Source: Atriophallophorus winterbourni (lineage: Eukaryota > Platyhelminthes > Trematoda > Plagiorchiida > Microphallidae). Taken from it: DNA of 64,000 nucleotides. The notes below the pieces were generated by a model. The model had not been told where the DNA came from. It was given only the letters and a program-made list of their open reading frames with translations, and did not search any database. Made by a program: the position numbers and the translations under genes. The DNA is taken from contig JACCGJ010018495.1 in the NCBI GenBank assembly GCA_013407085.1, positions 1-64,000 of the forward strand, in the 5' to 3' direction. Positions within the stretch are counted from its first letter, which is position 1; each line of letters starts with the position of its first letter. This document shows positions 46,255 through 57,404 of this stretch, in pieces.

Positions 46255-46839
46255 GTGATTTGCACCAACGTAAAGGAAACGAGTGCCACCTTACTAGGGG
46301 ACAGGCTAAAGCACGATAAAGAAGAATGGAAAAGGTTGTGCAACAACATGGACTTGGAGCCAGTTGAACCACTATCATTGATACGACTAAGTCGTAAACC
46401 TACTTCTTCAAATCTGGACCAGCCAAGATTGCTTAGAATCACGGTTCACTCTGAAAGGGATCTTGAAAACATCTTACTATCCGCTTTTCTCCTGCGTAAG
46501 GAGCGTTCAGAGACCACTGCAAGGATCTTTGCTGATGTGCCCTGGTGGGAAAGGGCCCGAAAGGACCAGCAACAAAACCAAACGAAACAGAGGGATGATC
46601 GAAGTATAATCCTTTTGGGAGTTCCAGAAGCTGATGAAGCAACTGATAAAGCGGTGCAGCGCAAACACGATCAGTTACAATGGAGATTCCTCAGTGATAT
46701 ACTTGGTTTGCATGATGTAGCTGTGACGGACACGTTCCGCATCCCTAAATCTCCGAATTATAAGGGCATCGGTCCTAAGCCCCTTAAAATAACGTTCTTG
46801 CGTAATGATATGTTGAACACGGTAAAAACTCGTTGGTAA
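46255..46839 (+). pseudogene. ORF1 of element A, C-terminal part
   Basis: 194 codons: a coil-like RLKHDKEEWKRLCNNMDLEP segment, then ARIFADVPWWERARKDQQQ, SIILLGVPE and VTDTFRIPKSPN...PKPLKITF, the conserved RNA-binding-like core of fluke CR1 ORF1. It ends at a TAA and the sense continues briefly (GRRIIPREIGLG). Confidence 0.7.
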
Positions 46840-47097
46840 AATGGCCGCAGAATAATCCCGCGAGAAATTGGACTAGGTACATCGAAACACCATATTGAAA
46901 AGATAGATGCACCACAAAGTTCAATAGAAACACTACCAAGTCAATCAGTTGTTGACGTGTGAGAAACAAATTCAGCCGATACGATAGATCACTGTATTCC
47001 AACAGTACAACCTCAAAACGATCAAGCATCCCTGCAAGCAAAAAACCTTCAGTGGCCGACTCTGGAGGAGTCGGCCTAACACCACACCCCATCCTTT

Positions 47098-47505
47098 TTG
47101 AGAAAAACAACTATGAAATGCATCTACACCAACGCACAATGTCTCGGAAACAAAATCGGTGAACTGCGTGCAGTTTTGCTGAGATGTTCACCAGACATCA
47201 TCGCCGTAACGGAAACGTGGCTACAGACTCAGCAAATAAATAGTGAACTAGAATTACCAGGAATGTCACTTATTCGTCATGACCGTGAAACCAGAGGAGG
47301 AAGAGTAGCTTTGTATTATAGCCAAAACCTTCTATGCCGTAAGATTACGGATCCAGACATCGTGTTACTGGATACAGTCTGGTGCTCAGTTCGACTAGCT
47401 AACGGCGAAGACTGTGTTTTGGGAGTAGTATATAGCCCACCGTCTGCACAGGAAACTTACAATCTGGATCTACTGGATGAAATTCGCATGGTTACTTCCA
47501 GATAA
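47098..47505 (+). pseudogene. AP-endonuclease N-terminal half of element A
   Basis: 135 codons starting MRKTTMKCIYTNAQCLGNKI, with the N of TNA and E of AVTETWLQ as the first catalytic residues, and GVVYSPPSAQETYN. A stop at 47505 cuts it before GDFN. After it the sense continues as KGDFNLL (47520-47540), PLDLVLTSNEHD and PLGLSDHVVI (to about 47770). Confidence 0.8.
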
Positions 47506-48640
47506 ACTTGTGGATTTTTATTTATTAAGGGTGACTTCAATTTACTGAATCTGCAGAGCAGTACCATTTAGCCAGAACACTCCCTCGAGCGCCCATTCAG
47601 TGAGTTGTTTGACGATATTCCTCTTTATAACCACATTACATGTAATACCCGATACCGCGGAAACGATTTACCTTACCCTTAGATCTCGTTCTGACAAGCA
47701 ATGAACATGACATTGATAACGTTGCTTACGAAAGTCCACTGGGACTAAGTGATCACGTCGTCATCCAGTTTGACTATCTGTTTGAAGCTGTAAGAACAAA
47801 TGATGCCCGTAAAAGAGTTAGGCGGATCAACACTATGGCGTTGAGTGATGCTCTGAAAAACACGTTTAACTGCCAACCGGAAACCAGCAACGTACATGAG
47901 TTTTGGATATGGCTAATATCTAATCTCAAAAGTTCAATCGAAGTGAGCTCCGAATTTGTCCTCAGGAACTCAAGAAAAAACTTTGAATTTAAATTAAGAA
48001 GCCGAACTCGTAAGTGGTTAACGGTACGAAATATTGCTTGGCGACACCATCGGCAAAACCCATCATCCGAGACCTGGGAAACATTCCGTTTACTGCGGAA
48101 CAAAGTAAACAAATTTGTCATCCAAGACAAGTTGCGCTTCCAATAAGTGATATCAAGCATGATGGAGCGAAACCCCAAAATACTCTATCGTATTGTTAAC
48201 GATCAAGCTAAGGTGAAACCTGGAGTAGCGTCCGTGAACACATCAGCTGGACCAACAACAACTGCAGCAGAAACTGCTGATGCTTTAGCCACGTTTTATT
48301 CATCGGTATTCAACCCGATAGAACATGCAATAAACAGCCCAAATCCAACACTTTCAAACACGGTTGCCTTAAGTGAAATAAGCGTCTCTGGGAACCGCGA
48401 CCTCCGAGGTTTATTTAATCTTGAAACCGGAAAGTCTCCTGGGTCCGGCGGAATAACCCCGAAAAATATTGAAGCAATTTGCGAGTTTGCTATACAAACC
48501 ACTCACTTATTTGTTCGAGCATACACTGGAAAGCGGAGTGATTCCTACAGATTGGAAACGTGGAATAATTTCTTCAATTTAAAAAGTTGGAAATCGCTTC
48601 GATATTTCCAATTACCGACCCGTTACTCTATTACCAGTGA
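47506..48640 (+). pseudogene. Endonuclease end, linker and RT fingers of element A
   Basis: GDFN (47528), LDLVLTS (47685) and LSDHVV (47748) complete the endonuclease in broken frames. 47835-48146 and 48147-48656 are the linker and fingers (MMERNPKILYRIVND, ETADALATFYSSVFNP, KSPGSGGITPKNIE). Frame changes occur near 48146 and 48560. Confidence 0.75.
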
Positions 48641-49509
48641 TTTCAAAATTACTTGAGCGACTCATTGTTGACGAACTAATGAAGTATTTCGAGAATAATC
48701 AGTTGCTTTCGAGGAACCAGCATGGATTCATACGAAATTATACCTGTTTGTCTAATTTACTGGTAACGCTAGATGATTGGACGAAATCGGTAGATAAAGG
48801 ACAAGGAATACACGCGTGCTACTTAGATATTTCAAAAGCATTCGATCGTGTTGACCATTCCCTACTACTGCAGAAACTTGAAAGGCTTGGTATCACTGGA
48901 AAGTTGTTGAATTGGTTAAATGACTACTTAACAAATCGCACTAACCAGGTACGTGTTGATGGTGCATTATCCAAACCAATCGCAGCAACTAGCGGAGTTC
49001 TCCAAGGTTCCGTCATTGGTCCGACCCTCTTTCTGGTTTATGTCAATGAAGTACCGGAAATTGTTCGATGTAACATTTCGTTATTTGCGGACGACATAAA
49101 GATTTGGCGCAGCATTCGTAGTCCAGAAGACTGTCTGCTATTACAAAAGGATCTTGATACGCTTCACAGCTGTTCGTTAAAGATCAAACTGCCGTTTAAC
49201 TTCAACAAATGCAGGATCATGAATGTTGGAAATCGAGTAGAGTTCACATATCACATAGGTTCGCATGACCTTGAAAATTGCAGTGAAGAAATAGATTTGG
49301 GTGTCTGGATATGCTCCAGTTTAAAAACATCACTTCAAACTAACAGTGCCTTTAAAAAAGCAACACGTGTTCTAAATCTACTCAAACGTGTATTTGAGAA
49401 ATTTTCGCCCAAGATATTCCCAAAGAATACATACTTGAGACCAGTCATGGAATACGGTCTGCAGTCATGGTCTCCGTGGATCAAGAGGGATGTGGAACTT
49501 ATGCAGTGA
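48637..49509 (+). pseudogene. Reverse transcriptase of element A
   Basis: 290 codons: ACYLDISKAFDRVDHSLL (palm, first Asp), SGVLQGSVIGPTLFLVY (motif B with P to L), LFADDIKIWRSI (catalytic Asp pair) and LPFNFNKCRIMNVGN (thumb). The palm is intact apart from the P to L change. Stops at 49509; the C-terminal sense resumes to 49899 (RRYFYSVRVCFTWNSIP, FKTKLDEFLL). Confidence 0.85.
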
Positions 49510-49931
49510 ATCTATCACCGCTCAACAAAACTAGTTCTCAGCATCCGAAACAAACCATATATAGAAAGGATAGCTCAACTGAATCTGTTCGATTTTCCAT
49601 ATCGACGAATCAGAGGAGACCTTATCTTACTTTACAAAACATTCCATACCCCGAAACATCCCTTACAGGATTTATTCACGCGAAGGGATACGAGAAATTA
49701 TCGAACCCATGAATATGTGCTGGTCTTACCCCATTCCCGCCTGAAATGTAGGAGGTATTTTTACTCTGTCCGTGTTTGTTTTACTTGGAACAGTATACCT
49801 TCAACCGTTGCTCACGCCACTAGGTTACATGACTTTAAAACGAAATTAGACGAATTTTTATTGCATTATTCGTTTCCAGAACACTTATATACTGTTTAAT
49901 CTATTTTCTTATATTAAACACTGGCCAACGT

Positions 49932-50876
49932 GTGGACTTTGACGAGTTATGTGTACTGCGGTGTAAAACTAAAGGTAATACCAAAAAATCCCCAGGTGCT
50001 GATGAAATAACACCATTCATCCTAAAGCGATGCGCCCATGCTCTATTCTCACCACTCTCTGACCTTTTCAACCTGTCCTTGAGTTGTAGCACGGTTGCTA
50101 ATGACTGGAAATGTGGACTAATCACTCCGATATACAAAGGAGGGAACCGATCTGATGCGTCTAACTACAGACCAGTCACGTTGTTGCCAGTGGTCTCTAA
50201 AGTTCTCGAACGACTTGTGGCCGACGAACTTATCAAACACTTGGAACAAAATAAGCTTCTTTCCATCGCACAGCACGGATTCAGGACAAGACACTCCTGT
50301 CTCACCAATCTTCTCATAACGCTTGATAATTGGACTCGAGCCGTGGACGATGGATGCCCTATCCATGCGTGTTACTTGGACATGTCTAAAGCTTTTGATC
50401 GTGTTAACCACAGCATACTGCTACAAAAATTGGAGCAGCTCGGGATATGCGGCAGATTATTGGCCTGGATAAAGGACTACTTGACTGGTAGAGTTATAAG
50501 GGTTAGAGTTGATGGGGCACTATCAAGCCCAGTAGAAGTTACAAGTGGCGTACCTCAAGGCTCAGTCTTGGGGCCAATACTCTTCCTCGTGTACGCGAAT
50601 GATATACCTGAAATCGTACGCAGCAAAATCATTTTATTTGCGGATGACATCAAAGTCTGGACTAGCATACGCACCATAGAAGATTGCGAAATTCTCCAAA
50701 AAGATCTCGAAGCACTTCATAATTGGTCCTTGCGGAACTGCTTACCATTCAACATCCAAAAATGTAAAATGTTGAACGTGGTAAATCATTCGAATTCACA
50801 TACTCTCTGGGATCTCAGCAACTTTCATGGGTTACTGAAGAGAAAGACCTGGGCGTGTGGATTAGCAGTAACCTGA
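49932..50876 (+). pseudogene. Reverse transcriptase of element B
   Basis: About 300 codons of clean RT: KKSPGADEITPFIL, GLITPIYKGGNRSDASNYRP, ACYLDMSKAFDRVNHS, SGVPQGSVLGPILFLVYAND and LFADDIKVWTSI, all with catalytic residues. One frameshift near 50800 takes the frame off after NVVNHSNSHTLWD. Apart from this and the 5' truncation the domain looks functional, so the copy is fairly young. Confidence 0.85.
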
Positions 50877-51457
50877 AGTCTTCACGGCACTGTTCTGTTG
50901 TATACAAGAAGTCCTGCCAAATCTTAGCATTGCTCAGAAGGATCTTCGGTCGTTTCTCAAAACAGATACTCCCACGTATAATTAACACCTATATCAGACC
51001 AACAATGGAGTATGCTGTTCAAGCATGGTCCCCATGGTTACAAAAGGACATGACCTTGCTGCAACGGGTATACCACCGCGCTACAAAACTGGTGACCGGG
51101 CTATACAACAGGCCATACGAGGAGCGGATTGCAACACTTAACCTCTTTGACTTTTCGTACCGTCGTCTCAGGGGTGACTTGATCCTGCTTTTCAACATTC
51201 TGCATACAGTGGATCACCCACTCGAACACCTGTTTCATCGGCAAGAAGCAAGTGGTAGCAGATCGCATGGATACAAGTTAATTATTCCACACTCCAGATC
51301 AAATTGTCGAAGGTTTTCCTTTGCTGTCAGAGTCTGTTTTCTATGGAACTCCCTGCCCCCACATATCATTTGCGCAACAAGCCTGAACAAGTTCAAGGCT
51401 GAACTTGACAAGTATATGTTGACTAAACCCGACCTTGCACCTGAATACACGTGCTGA
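50855..51457 (+). pseudogene. ORF2 C-terminus of element B
   Basis: 200 codons in the other frame: MWISSNLKSSRHCSVVYKK, EYAVQAWSPWLQKD, LLQRVYHRATKLV, HPLEHLFHRQEA, CRRFSFAVRVCFLWNSLPPH and a natural stop after EYTC. It overlaps the RT frame by 22 bp, as expected from one lost or gained base near 50800-50860. Confidence 0.85.
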
Positions 51458-51759
51458 CTTTCCTTGTGTAAAAAACATCTGTGTTGTTTTTATGAATTCC
51501 CTATATTTTTAATCTGTGGTTACTGTAAAGTATTTACTTTTTGGACCATTAAAACTTTGAATAACTTTGAATATTGAACGTTTGAACACGGATGAATTTG
51601 AAATGTAAAAATGTCTGGAACAGATGCGGCCAGCAAGATAGACTAGGATTAAATCTCTACAATATGTTACTCGGCGCGGAAAATTATTCGTCAATGTTAA
51701 TTATCTGTACAATTTATTTTATAGCTTAACTTTATGCACAATTTTTCACACAAGTGACC

Positions 51760-51975
51760 TTGACCAATTTCAGGTTGTACTTGGTAAATATGCCGATTGA
51801 TCTCGTCTTTGCCTGCTCCACTAAACACCCCTATGATTGTAATAGACAGATTAGTGATACGACCGATTGAAGGTAGTGGTTGGAATGCTACTTAATGACA
51901 TTCCCTGTCCTGAATATTACCCTTGGTTTGACGATTGAAGTGAAACGTTACCCCAAAATTACACCAACCGATTGT
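51760..51975 (+). repeat. Dispersed repeat with Penelope-like motif, copy 2
   Basis: Relative of 23520-23740 (shared GCTACTTAATGACATTCCC and GAAGTGAAACGTT). The hammerhead-like core is broken: TTTGACGATTGAAGTGAAAC has lost most of stem II. Confidence 0.45.
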
Positions 51976-51979
51976 TTTA

Positions 51980-52710
51980 TGAAAATGATGAGATTTCTAC
52001 TGAGTCGTCGATGGGAAAGTGGGAAAAAATGAAATAACTATCCCTTCCGCGTACACCTTGTTTACAAGCGGAGTATTAGCTGCGTTAACCGATGATAGAT
52101 TCGATACATTAGCACGTTGTGTGCGATACGACCCACCGGTGTTCGTGACCGATATCTTTATGCTGCGATGCGACCCACTGGTGGGTCGCTTTAGAAAACA
52201 TTAGAGAATATTTAAAAACAACATAAAAATTACTGTTAGTGTTATTTTCCTTGCAGACGATGTCGATAATTTGATATAATGGGTTGAAGTTATAGAAAAT
52301 GGTAGTTTCAGCCATCGCATTCAACGTGTTAAGATGACATCCTATCATCCCTATTGGCGAACAAGTACGTCATAAATGCACGTTCTCATTTGTATTTTGT
52401 CTGAACAGATTCGGACTCTCAAATTATTTCAATCGTGATTATAATTAAAATGTTATGTATTTCATCATTACCATCTTACAAACGTGGATAATATCCTGCA
52501 TTGATACGACAGATCTTGCACTTGGATTTGCTGTATTCTTGAATCTTAAAACGAACTCAGAACATGAACGTTTTCCCTCGATCCAAGAAGACTTTAGATG
52601 AAAAGTTTGATTTAATCGTGGTATGCATATTTAAACATGAGGCATCGTATCATACGTGCCAAGCGGTCGTAGGCGGGTCGATCCATATTATTGATTGCAT
52701 TTGAAGTTGC
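51980..52710. other. No recognised feature upstream of the host-like ORF
   Basis: Flank of the ORF at 52729. It has a 61-codon frame at 52019-52204 and short repeats of ACCGGTGTTCG/ACTGGTGGGTCG type. No transposon part; it could hold a promoter or an intron. Confidence 0.4.
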
Positions 52711-52728
52711 GTGTTATACGCCGTGAAA

Positions 52729-53454
52729 ATGTCATGTGCAATCAAGAGTTACACTAAAAAGCGTGATGCTACGTTGGCCAAACTTATTCAACAGCGTGAT
52801 CTGTACCTGCAAAACAAAAAGGAAACAAACTTATTGTTGAAGCGTTTCGCTGCATGGTATCAACAGAATTTCTTACAGTTCGAAAGCGCAATTGATGGTT
52901 TAGCAGGTGAAGTCAATACGAGCACGCTTTTGGAGCTGTTTGCGGAATTAGATGTCTGCTGGTCAAACGTTGAATCATGTGTTATTGCTGCGTTTCTTAA
53001 GCTGGATAAACAGAAACATATTGACGCAGATATGGTAATGAAGCTAGTCGAACAAATACAGCGGGACGGCGCACAAGAATCAACCACATACACTAATATC
53101 GAAAATTCGTCAATTTTTGTCAATCCGAATGATATTTACGTGCTAGCTCGACCGATCAATAGTATAACCTCATCAAATCCTCTCACGACAGAGTTGACCG
53201 TTGACCGCAAAACGACTGCTGAAGAGCTGTGTCAAATGATTATACATATTCTCGATTTACCCGCCAAGAAATTGATACTGAGTAAAACAAATCTAATTGC
53301 TGTCACTATCGATCCACTAATGACGGTTGGTGCGCTCGCTGAGAATAAACAATTGGATTTGTTCTACGATTACCCAACCGGCTATGTGGATTGTCCCATT
53401 TTATTTTCTGAATATTACTTCATTGATAGAACAATTGATAAAATGATTAATTAA
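52729..53454 (+). CDS. Intact 241-codon ORF, not transposon-like (unknown protein)
   Basis: ATG at 52729 (the frame is open to a GTG at 52711) to TAA at 53454, no breaks. Residues 5-60 are Lys/Gln/Leu-rich and probably helical (YTKKRDATLAKLIQQRDLYL). Residues 60-120 look helical with two Cys. After about residue 150 a stretch with TTELTVDRKTTAEELCQMII and LDLFYDYPTG has the strand-helix-strand look of a ubiquitin-like fold. No signal peptide or membrane segment. I do not recognise the family. It may be a single-exon gene, the last exon of a longer one, or a retrocopy. It lies between dead elements yet is undamaged, which argues for selection or youth. Confidence 0.6.
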   Translation: MSCAIKSYTKKRDATLAKLIQQRDLYLQNKKETNLLLKRFAAWYQQNFLQFESAIDGLAGEVNTSTLLELFAELDVCWSNVESCVIAAFLKLDKQKHIDADMVMKLVEQIQRDGAQESTTYTNIENSSIFVNPNDIYVLARPINSITSSNPLTTELTVDRKTTAEELCQMIIHILDLPAKKLILSKTNLIAVTIDPLMTVGALAENKQLDLFYDYPTGYVDCPILFSEYYFIDRTIDKMIN

Positions 53455-53459
53455 GCGCT

Positions 53460-53745
53460 GAACACCTGCACATAACTTGGACAAATATAAGTTTGTTACA
53501 CGAATTGCATCTACATGATACTCTGATTGGCCACCGGTGGTGAGCTGCATGCTGAAACACGCTGGAGTCTCACTACCATTTCTATTCCTCCCTCATATCT
53601 GTCTGGGCATGTTCAACCTGACAGCATCTTAGCCCACCTGCATATATATATATATTGCTTGTAGCCAGAAAAAAGTCATGTATTGCCTGGGTATGTTGGA
53701 AAAATATAATTACGTAATATAAACGGCTGGTAGGGTGGAATTAAT
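53460..53745. other. Spacer after the unknown ORF
   Basis: Contains a short TA run at 53642-53656. No AATAAA signal was seen close to the stop. Confidence 0.4.
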
Positions 53746-53749
53746 ACAC

Positions 53750-53885
53750 ATAAATATATCGTTCCACTAGATGATTGTACAACATCTGACGGTAGGGAGT
53801 TCCATAAGAAACAAACGCGCACCGAATAGAAGAACAGACGACAGTTCCGGTGAGAATGTGGAGCATCAAATGTAAGTGGATGAGT
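53750..53885 (-). pseudogene. CR1-like element C2, C-terminal end
   Basis: Minus strand HLMLHILTGTV..CSSIRCAFVSYGTPYRQML, a worn form of the RVCFVWNSLP box. It is the 3' end of the element that resumes at 57940 after the RTE insertion; in copy C1 (20500-21530) the two parts are continuous. Confidence 0.6.
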
Positions 53886-53889
53886 ACGT

Positions 53890-53975
53890 GAGTTATGGTT
53901 TGACCGATGGGTGCATCTTTTAGTTCATTATTACTCGCTTCGGCGGTACAAACACAAACAAAACAAAAACCTTTG
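53890..53975 (+). pseudogene. Short CR1 endonuclease scrap
   Basis: Plus strand reads LLVHYYSLRRYKHKQNKNL, like the endonuclease stretch before GDFN; element D has the same LRRYK at 13283. It lies between the C fragment and the RTE copy. Confidence 0.45.
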
Positions 53976-53989
53976 GTTCCAAGGTTTTC

Positions 53990-54800
53990 AAAGCCGGGGT
54001 GGTTTTGGGGATAAGCTCCTAATTCCAAAATGCTTCAATGGCACGCGTCTCATATCGCCTCTGACAACCAAGTTCAGCTCCTGGCCTGCACGCGTGGTCC
54101 TGCGTGACCCGGCGGAACTGTTTCTACTGACAGGAGAAAGGGCGAAGGCAGCTGACTGGCGCCTCAAAACTAGCATGCTTCGGGCAGGTGGAGCTCGTAA
54201 TTCCATGAAGGCGGTCCACCTTGGGGAAGGTAAATCCTTATCTCAAACCTCCACTGCCTTGTGGCTACATCCAATCATGGAATAGGCTTCAGGAGTCAAC
54301 CTCAAGGAAAAATCCGGAGCCGGAGTTCCGTTAGGCAGTCAGAAGTTTAATTCAACTTCGCCCGGCCAACTCCTGCGATGGCATCGTTGTCCAAACGTAT
54401 CTGCCTAGCTGTTCCTTTGGTTCCAGTGGTGTCGTGTAGAGGGAGCACTTGCTGCATGGGCAACAACTAGTTCTCCATTTTGAACTGCCCTGGCGTACAT
54501 CACAACGCACCAATGGAGAGGACACTCCATTCCGCTTCTGCGGTTAATAACACGGGAAGTAGCAGATACCGGTTAAAAACTATGGCTCGATTGGCGTAAA
54601 GCTCAGCGCCTGGGGCTGCTTCCGACGGTGGGAGAGACTTTCAGGTCTCTTTGGACGGCTACCGCCCGCCTTAACCTGGGCAGCCCCCAGCCAATATGGT
54701 GCCGTCTCGCCACGGTCTGCTATCCTCATTGGGTTCATGGGGATTAGGAATCAACCGACAAGCAGACTGTTTTTCCGGCACCAGCTGAACGAACTACTAA
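53990..54800 (+). other. Leader region of RTE copy 2
   Basis: About 800 bp before the first ATG, richer in GC than anything else in the window. The 54000-54250 part is open in frame (CRVSYRL-like, LHAW..RDPAELFLLTGERAK), but I take it as untranslated leader. It may carry the internal promoter that RTE-like elements need; none can be pinned down. Confidence 0.5.
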
Positions 54801-54807
54801 GAAACAA

Positions 54808-55077
54808 ATGTCATTTCTGAAACTGGGAACTTGGAACGTCCGGTCCATGCTTCCTGGATTTCATGACAACGTCTCGAATACCAGAGGCGTAATAAAATCA
54901 GCTGCAAATAACATTGAGCTAAAGAGACTGAATGCCGACGTGGCTGCCCTGAAAGATGCGCGATTACCAGACACTGGTATACTAGCAGAAAGTGATTACA
55001 CATTTTTTGGAAAGGAAGGGGTTCCGATGAGCCTGAACTGCATGGAGTTAGGTTTGCCGTTCGAAACGACCTACTAA
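54808..55077 (+). pseudogene. Endonuclease N-terminal part of RTE copy 2
   Basis: 89 codons: LGTWNVRSMLPGFHDN (catalytic Asn) and LNADVAALKDARLPDTG. The family has QETRLPD here; KDA in this copy replaces the metal-binding Glu, so it would be inactive even without the stop that follows. Confidence 0.8.
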
Positions 55078-55154
55078 AAGCAGCAGAACCGAGCAGCAGT
55101 GGGATCAAATGGATTTGGAGTCCTAATCTGAAGTGCATTACTGGTACCATTACG

Positions 55155-55700
55155 TTGATCAACGTTTATGTACCGACGCTCTCTGCGACGCCTGCTGAAA
55201 AAGACGCTTTTTATCACAACCTCACAACAGTCATCAAAAACGTGCCACAAAGAAACAGTGTAGTGGTATTGGGTGATTTCAATGCTAGAGTTGGGGCAAA
55301 TTACCAGTCTTGGCAAAACTGTCTCGGGAGGTTCGGTGTAGGTAAAACCAATGAAAATGGACAACGCCTTTAGAAATGTGCACACAGTTCAGTCTTTGTG
55401 TAAGTAACACCTTCTTTCGAACAAAACCACAGAACAAGGTCTCTTGGAAACATCCTCGCTCTAAGCATTGGCATCAGCTTGATCTTATTCTTGTTAGGCG
55501 CAGACTGTGACACTGATCATTCACTGGTCTGTGCAAAACTGAAGTTTATCGACACGAGATTTTACCGCACCAAATTATCTGGTAAGCCTAGGATAGACGT
55601 CCCCCGCATATGCGAACCTAATCTAGCTGCACGATTTGCAAAAGCCTTCACAATCGAGTTCAACAAGACAACCACAATCGAATCGGCTTCAGAAAACTAG
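55155..55700 (+). pseudogene. Endonuclease C-terminal part of RTE copy 2
   Basis: 55155-55373 has INVYVPTLSATPAEKDAF and VVLGDFNARVGANYQSW, and breaks at a stop after GQRL. The 55479-55700 part gives GADCDTDHSLVCAKL, the last catalytic pair. A segment with SWKHPRSKHWHQLDLIL lies in another frame in between (55440-55495), and the 'RR...SYQS' text seen in copy 1 is deleted. Confidence 0.8.
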
Positions 55701-55796
55701 GAATCGATTAAAAGATGCATATACCGAGTTGCACTTTCCACTTTCGGTCCAAAGAAAGCTCGAACGAGCGACTGGTTCGAAACAAAAGCTTCTGAG

Positions 55797-56144
55797 ATGA
55801 CTGCTGTGTTGGATCAGAAATGGTCAGCATTCTCGAGGTTCGAAGGTATGCCAACAGATCTAAACTTACGACTTATAAAAGCAGCTAGAAATAAGGTCCA
55901 ACAGACTGCAAGACGATGTGCAAATGACTATTGGACGGAAATTAGCCTTAGTATCCAAAAAGCTGCGGATACTGGAAATTTTCACGGTATGTATGGTGGC
56001 GTCAAGAGAGCCATCGGTCCAAACAAACTTAAAACGGCTCTCATTAAGTCTGTATCTGGTGACCAGATTGTGGACAAAACTCAGCAGATGGAAAGATGGG
56101 TAGAGCACTTCTCCTCTCTCTACTCTAGGGACAGTACGGTTTAA
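55797..56144 (+). pseudogene. Linker of RTE copy 2
   Basis: 115 codons with NKVQQTARRCANDYWTEI, GGVKRAIGPNKLKTALIKS and QQMERWVEHFSSLYSRD. The same text appears in copy 1 (38280-38040). A stop after DSTV ends it. Confidence 0.75.
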
Positions 56145-56171
56145 GAGCATATACTTGAAAATCTCGAGTGG

Positions 56172-57401
56172 TTGCCGACCATAGAATATATAGATACCCC
56201 TCCTACTCTTTATGAGCTCGATAGGGCAAACGATCGCTTAGCGAATAGGAAGGTCCCTGGTGACGATGGAATTCCAGCTGAGCTCATCAAATGCTGTAGA
56301 GCAATATTAATACAACCTCTTCAAAATTTGGTTCTTCAGTGCTGGCAGGAGGAGTGTGTCCCACAAGAGATGCGAGACACAAAGTTGATAAAGGCGACTG
56401 CAACAATTACAGAGGAATCTGCCTTTCTGAATGTTGTAGGCAAATTGTTTGCTAAAGTCTTACAGATCCAAGTTTTACAAGTTTACTCCGAATCCCAATG
56501 TGGCTTCCGCAAGGGAAGATCAACCGTTGACATGATCTTCTCCCTAAAACAACTGCAAGAAAAGTGTCGGGAACAGCGTATACCTTTAAACGCTGTTTAT
56601 ATTGATCTAACGAAAGCATTAGACTACGTCTGCAGGGAGGGTCTTTTCAAAATACTTGATTCTATAGGCTACACCCGAGATTGCTCAAAACTCGTTATTT
56701 CATTCCACGCAGGCATGAAGGGATCAGTCCATTTTAACGGTTACAGTTCAGAAGCCTTTGAAATTCGCCGAGGCGTCAAACTAGGGTGTGATCTTGCTCC
56801 CACGCTTTCCGGCATTTTCTTTGCTCTGCTTCTGAAGCACGCTTTCAGGACGAGGACAGAATGCATTTACCTAAGCACGCGAAGTGATGGTAAGCTTTTC
56901 ATACCGAACCGGTTGAGAGCACAAATCGAAGCACGAAATGTGCTAATTCATGATCTGCTGTTTGCCGACGATGCAGCATATATTGCTTACTCCCAAGAGC
57001 ATTTCCAGTATTTAATGGACTGTTTTTCGTCGGCACGCGAAGACTTTGGGCTAACAATCAGCATGAGCAAGACCAAAGTCCTTGGTCAAAGGACTGTAAC
57101 GCCTCCGATCATTACTGTTGGAAACCGTCAGTTTGAACCAGTACATCATTTCAAATACCTTGGTTCAACCGTTGCGGAGATTAATAAGCGGATTGGTAGA
57201 GCAGCTGTCATTCTGTCCCGTTTGAGCTCTCGTGTTTGGGGTAACCGCAAGCTGACTGTAAAGACAAGAATGATGGTATACAGCGCGTACGTACTAAATG
57301 CTTTACTGTACGGCAGTGAAACCTGGACCACCCACGCGAGACACGAACGAAAGCTGAATGCTTTCCATCTACGAAGCATCCGTCGTATCTTGAACATATA
57401 G
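56172..57401 (+). pseudogene. Reverse transcriptase of RTE copy 2
   Basis: 409 codons, the longest open frame in the window. VPGDDGIPAELIKCC, GFRKGRSTVDMIFSLKQLQE, AVYIDLTKALDYV (F to L after the palm Asp), GVKLGCDLAPTLSGIFF (Q to L in motif B) and LLFADDAAYIA. Some of the fingers (NNFRGISFLNVVGKLF-like) are shortened. Ends at TAG 57401 just before the C-terminal domain. Confidence 0.87.
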
Positions 57402-57404
57402 TGG

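Larger units (their letters stand above)
45366..49915 (+). mobile_element. CR1-like non-LTR retrotransposon A, nearly full length
   Basis: Plus-strand element with ORF1 (about 45366-46950) and ORF2 (47098-49900). It is the only copy in the window with ORF1, endonuclease and RT together. Stops and frameshifts in both ORFs make it inactive. No poly(A) is seen; the end is AT-rich at about 49915, where element B begins at once. It resembles the SR1-type CR1 elements of schistosomes in overall plan. Confidence 0.85.
49920..51580 (+). mobile_element. CR1-like element B, 5'-truncated
   Basis: Begins at the RT fingers directly after element A and ends in the short tail TTTGAATAACTTTGAATA (about 51555-51575). 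The coding part is in two frames (49932-50876 and 50855-51457). It is the best B copy here; fragments at 5250, 12425 and 60975 belong to the same family. Confidence 0.85.

Noticed and set aside
53938..53952. CTTCGGCGGTACAAA shared with 13283 and about 5210, taken as an insertion target
   Set aside because: It encodes the conserved LRRYK stretch of the CR1 endonuclease, which explains the match.
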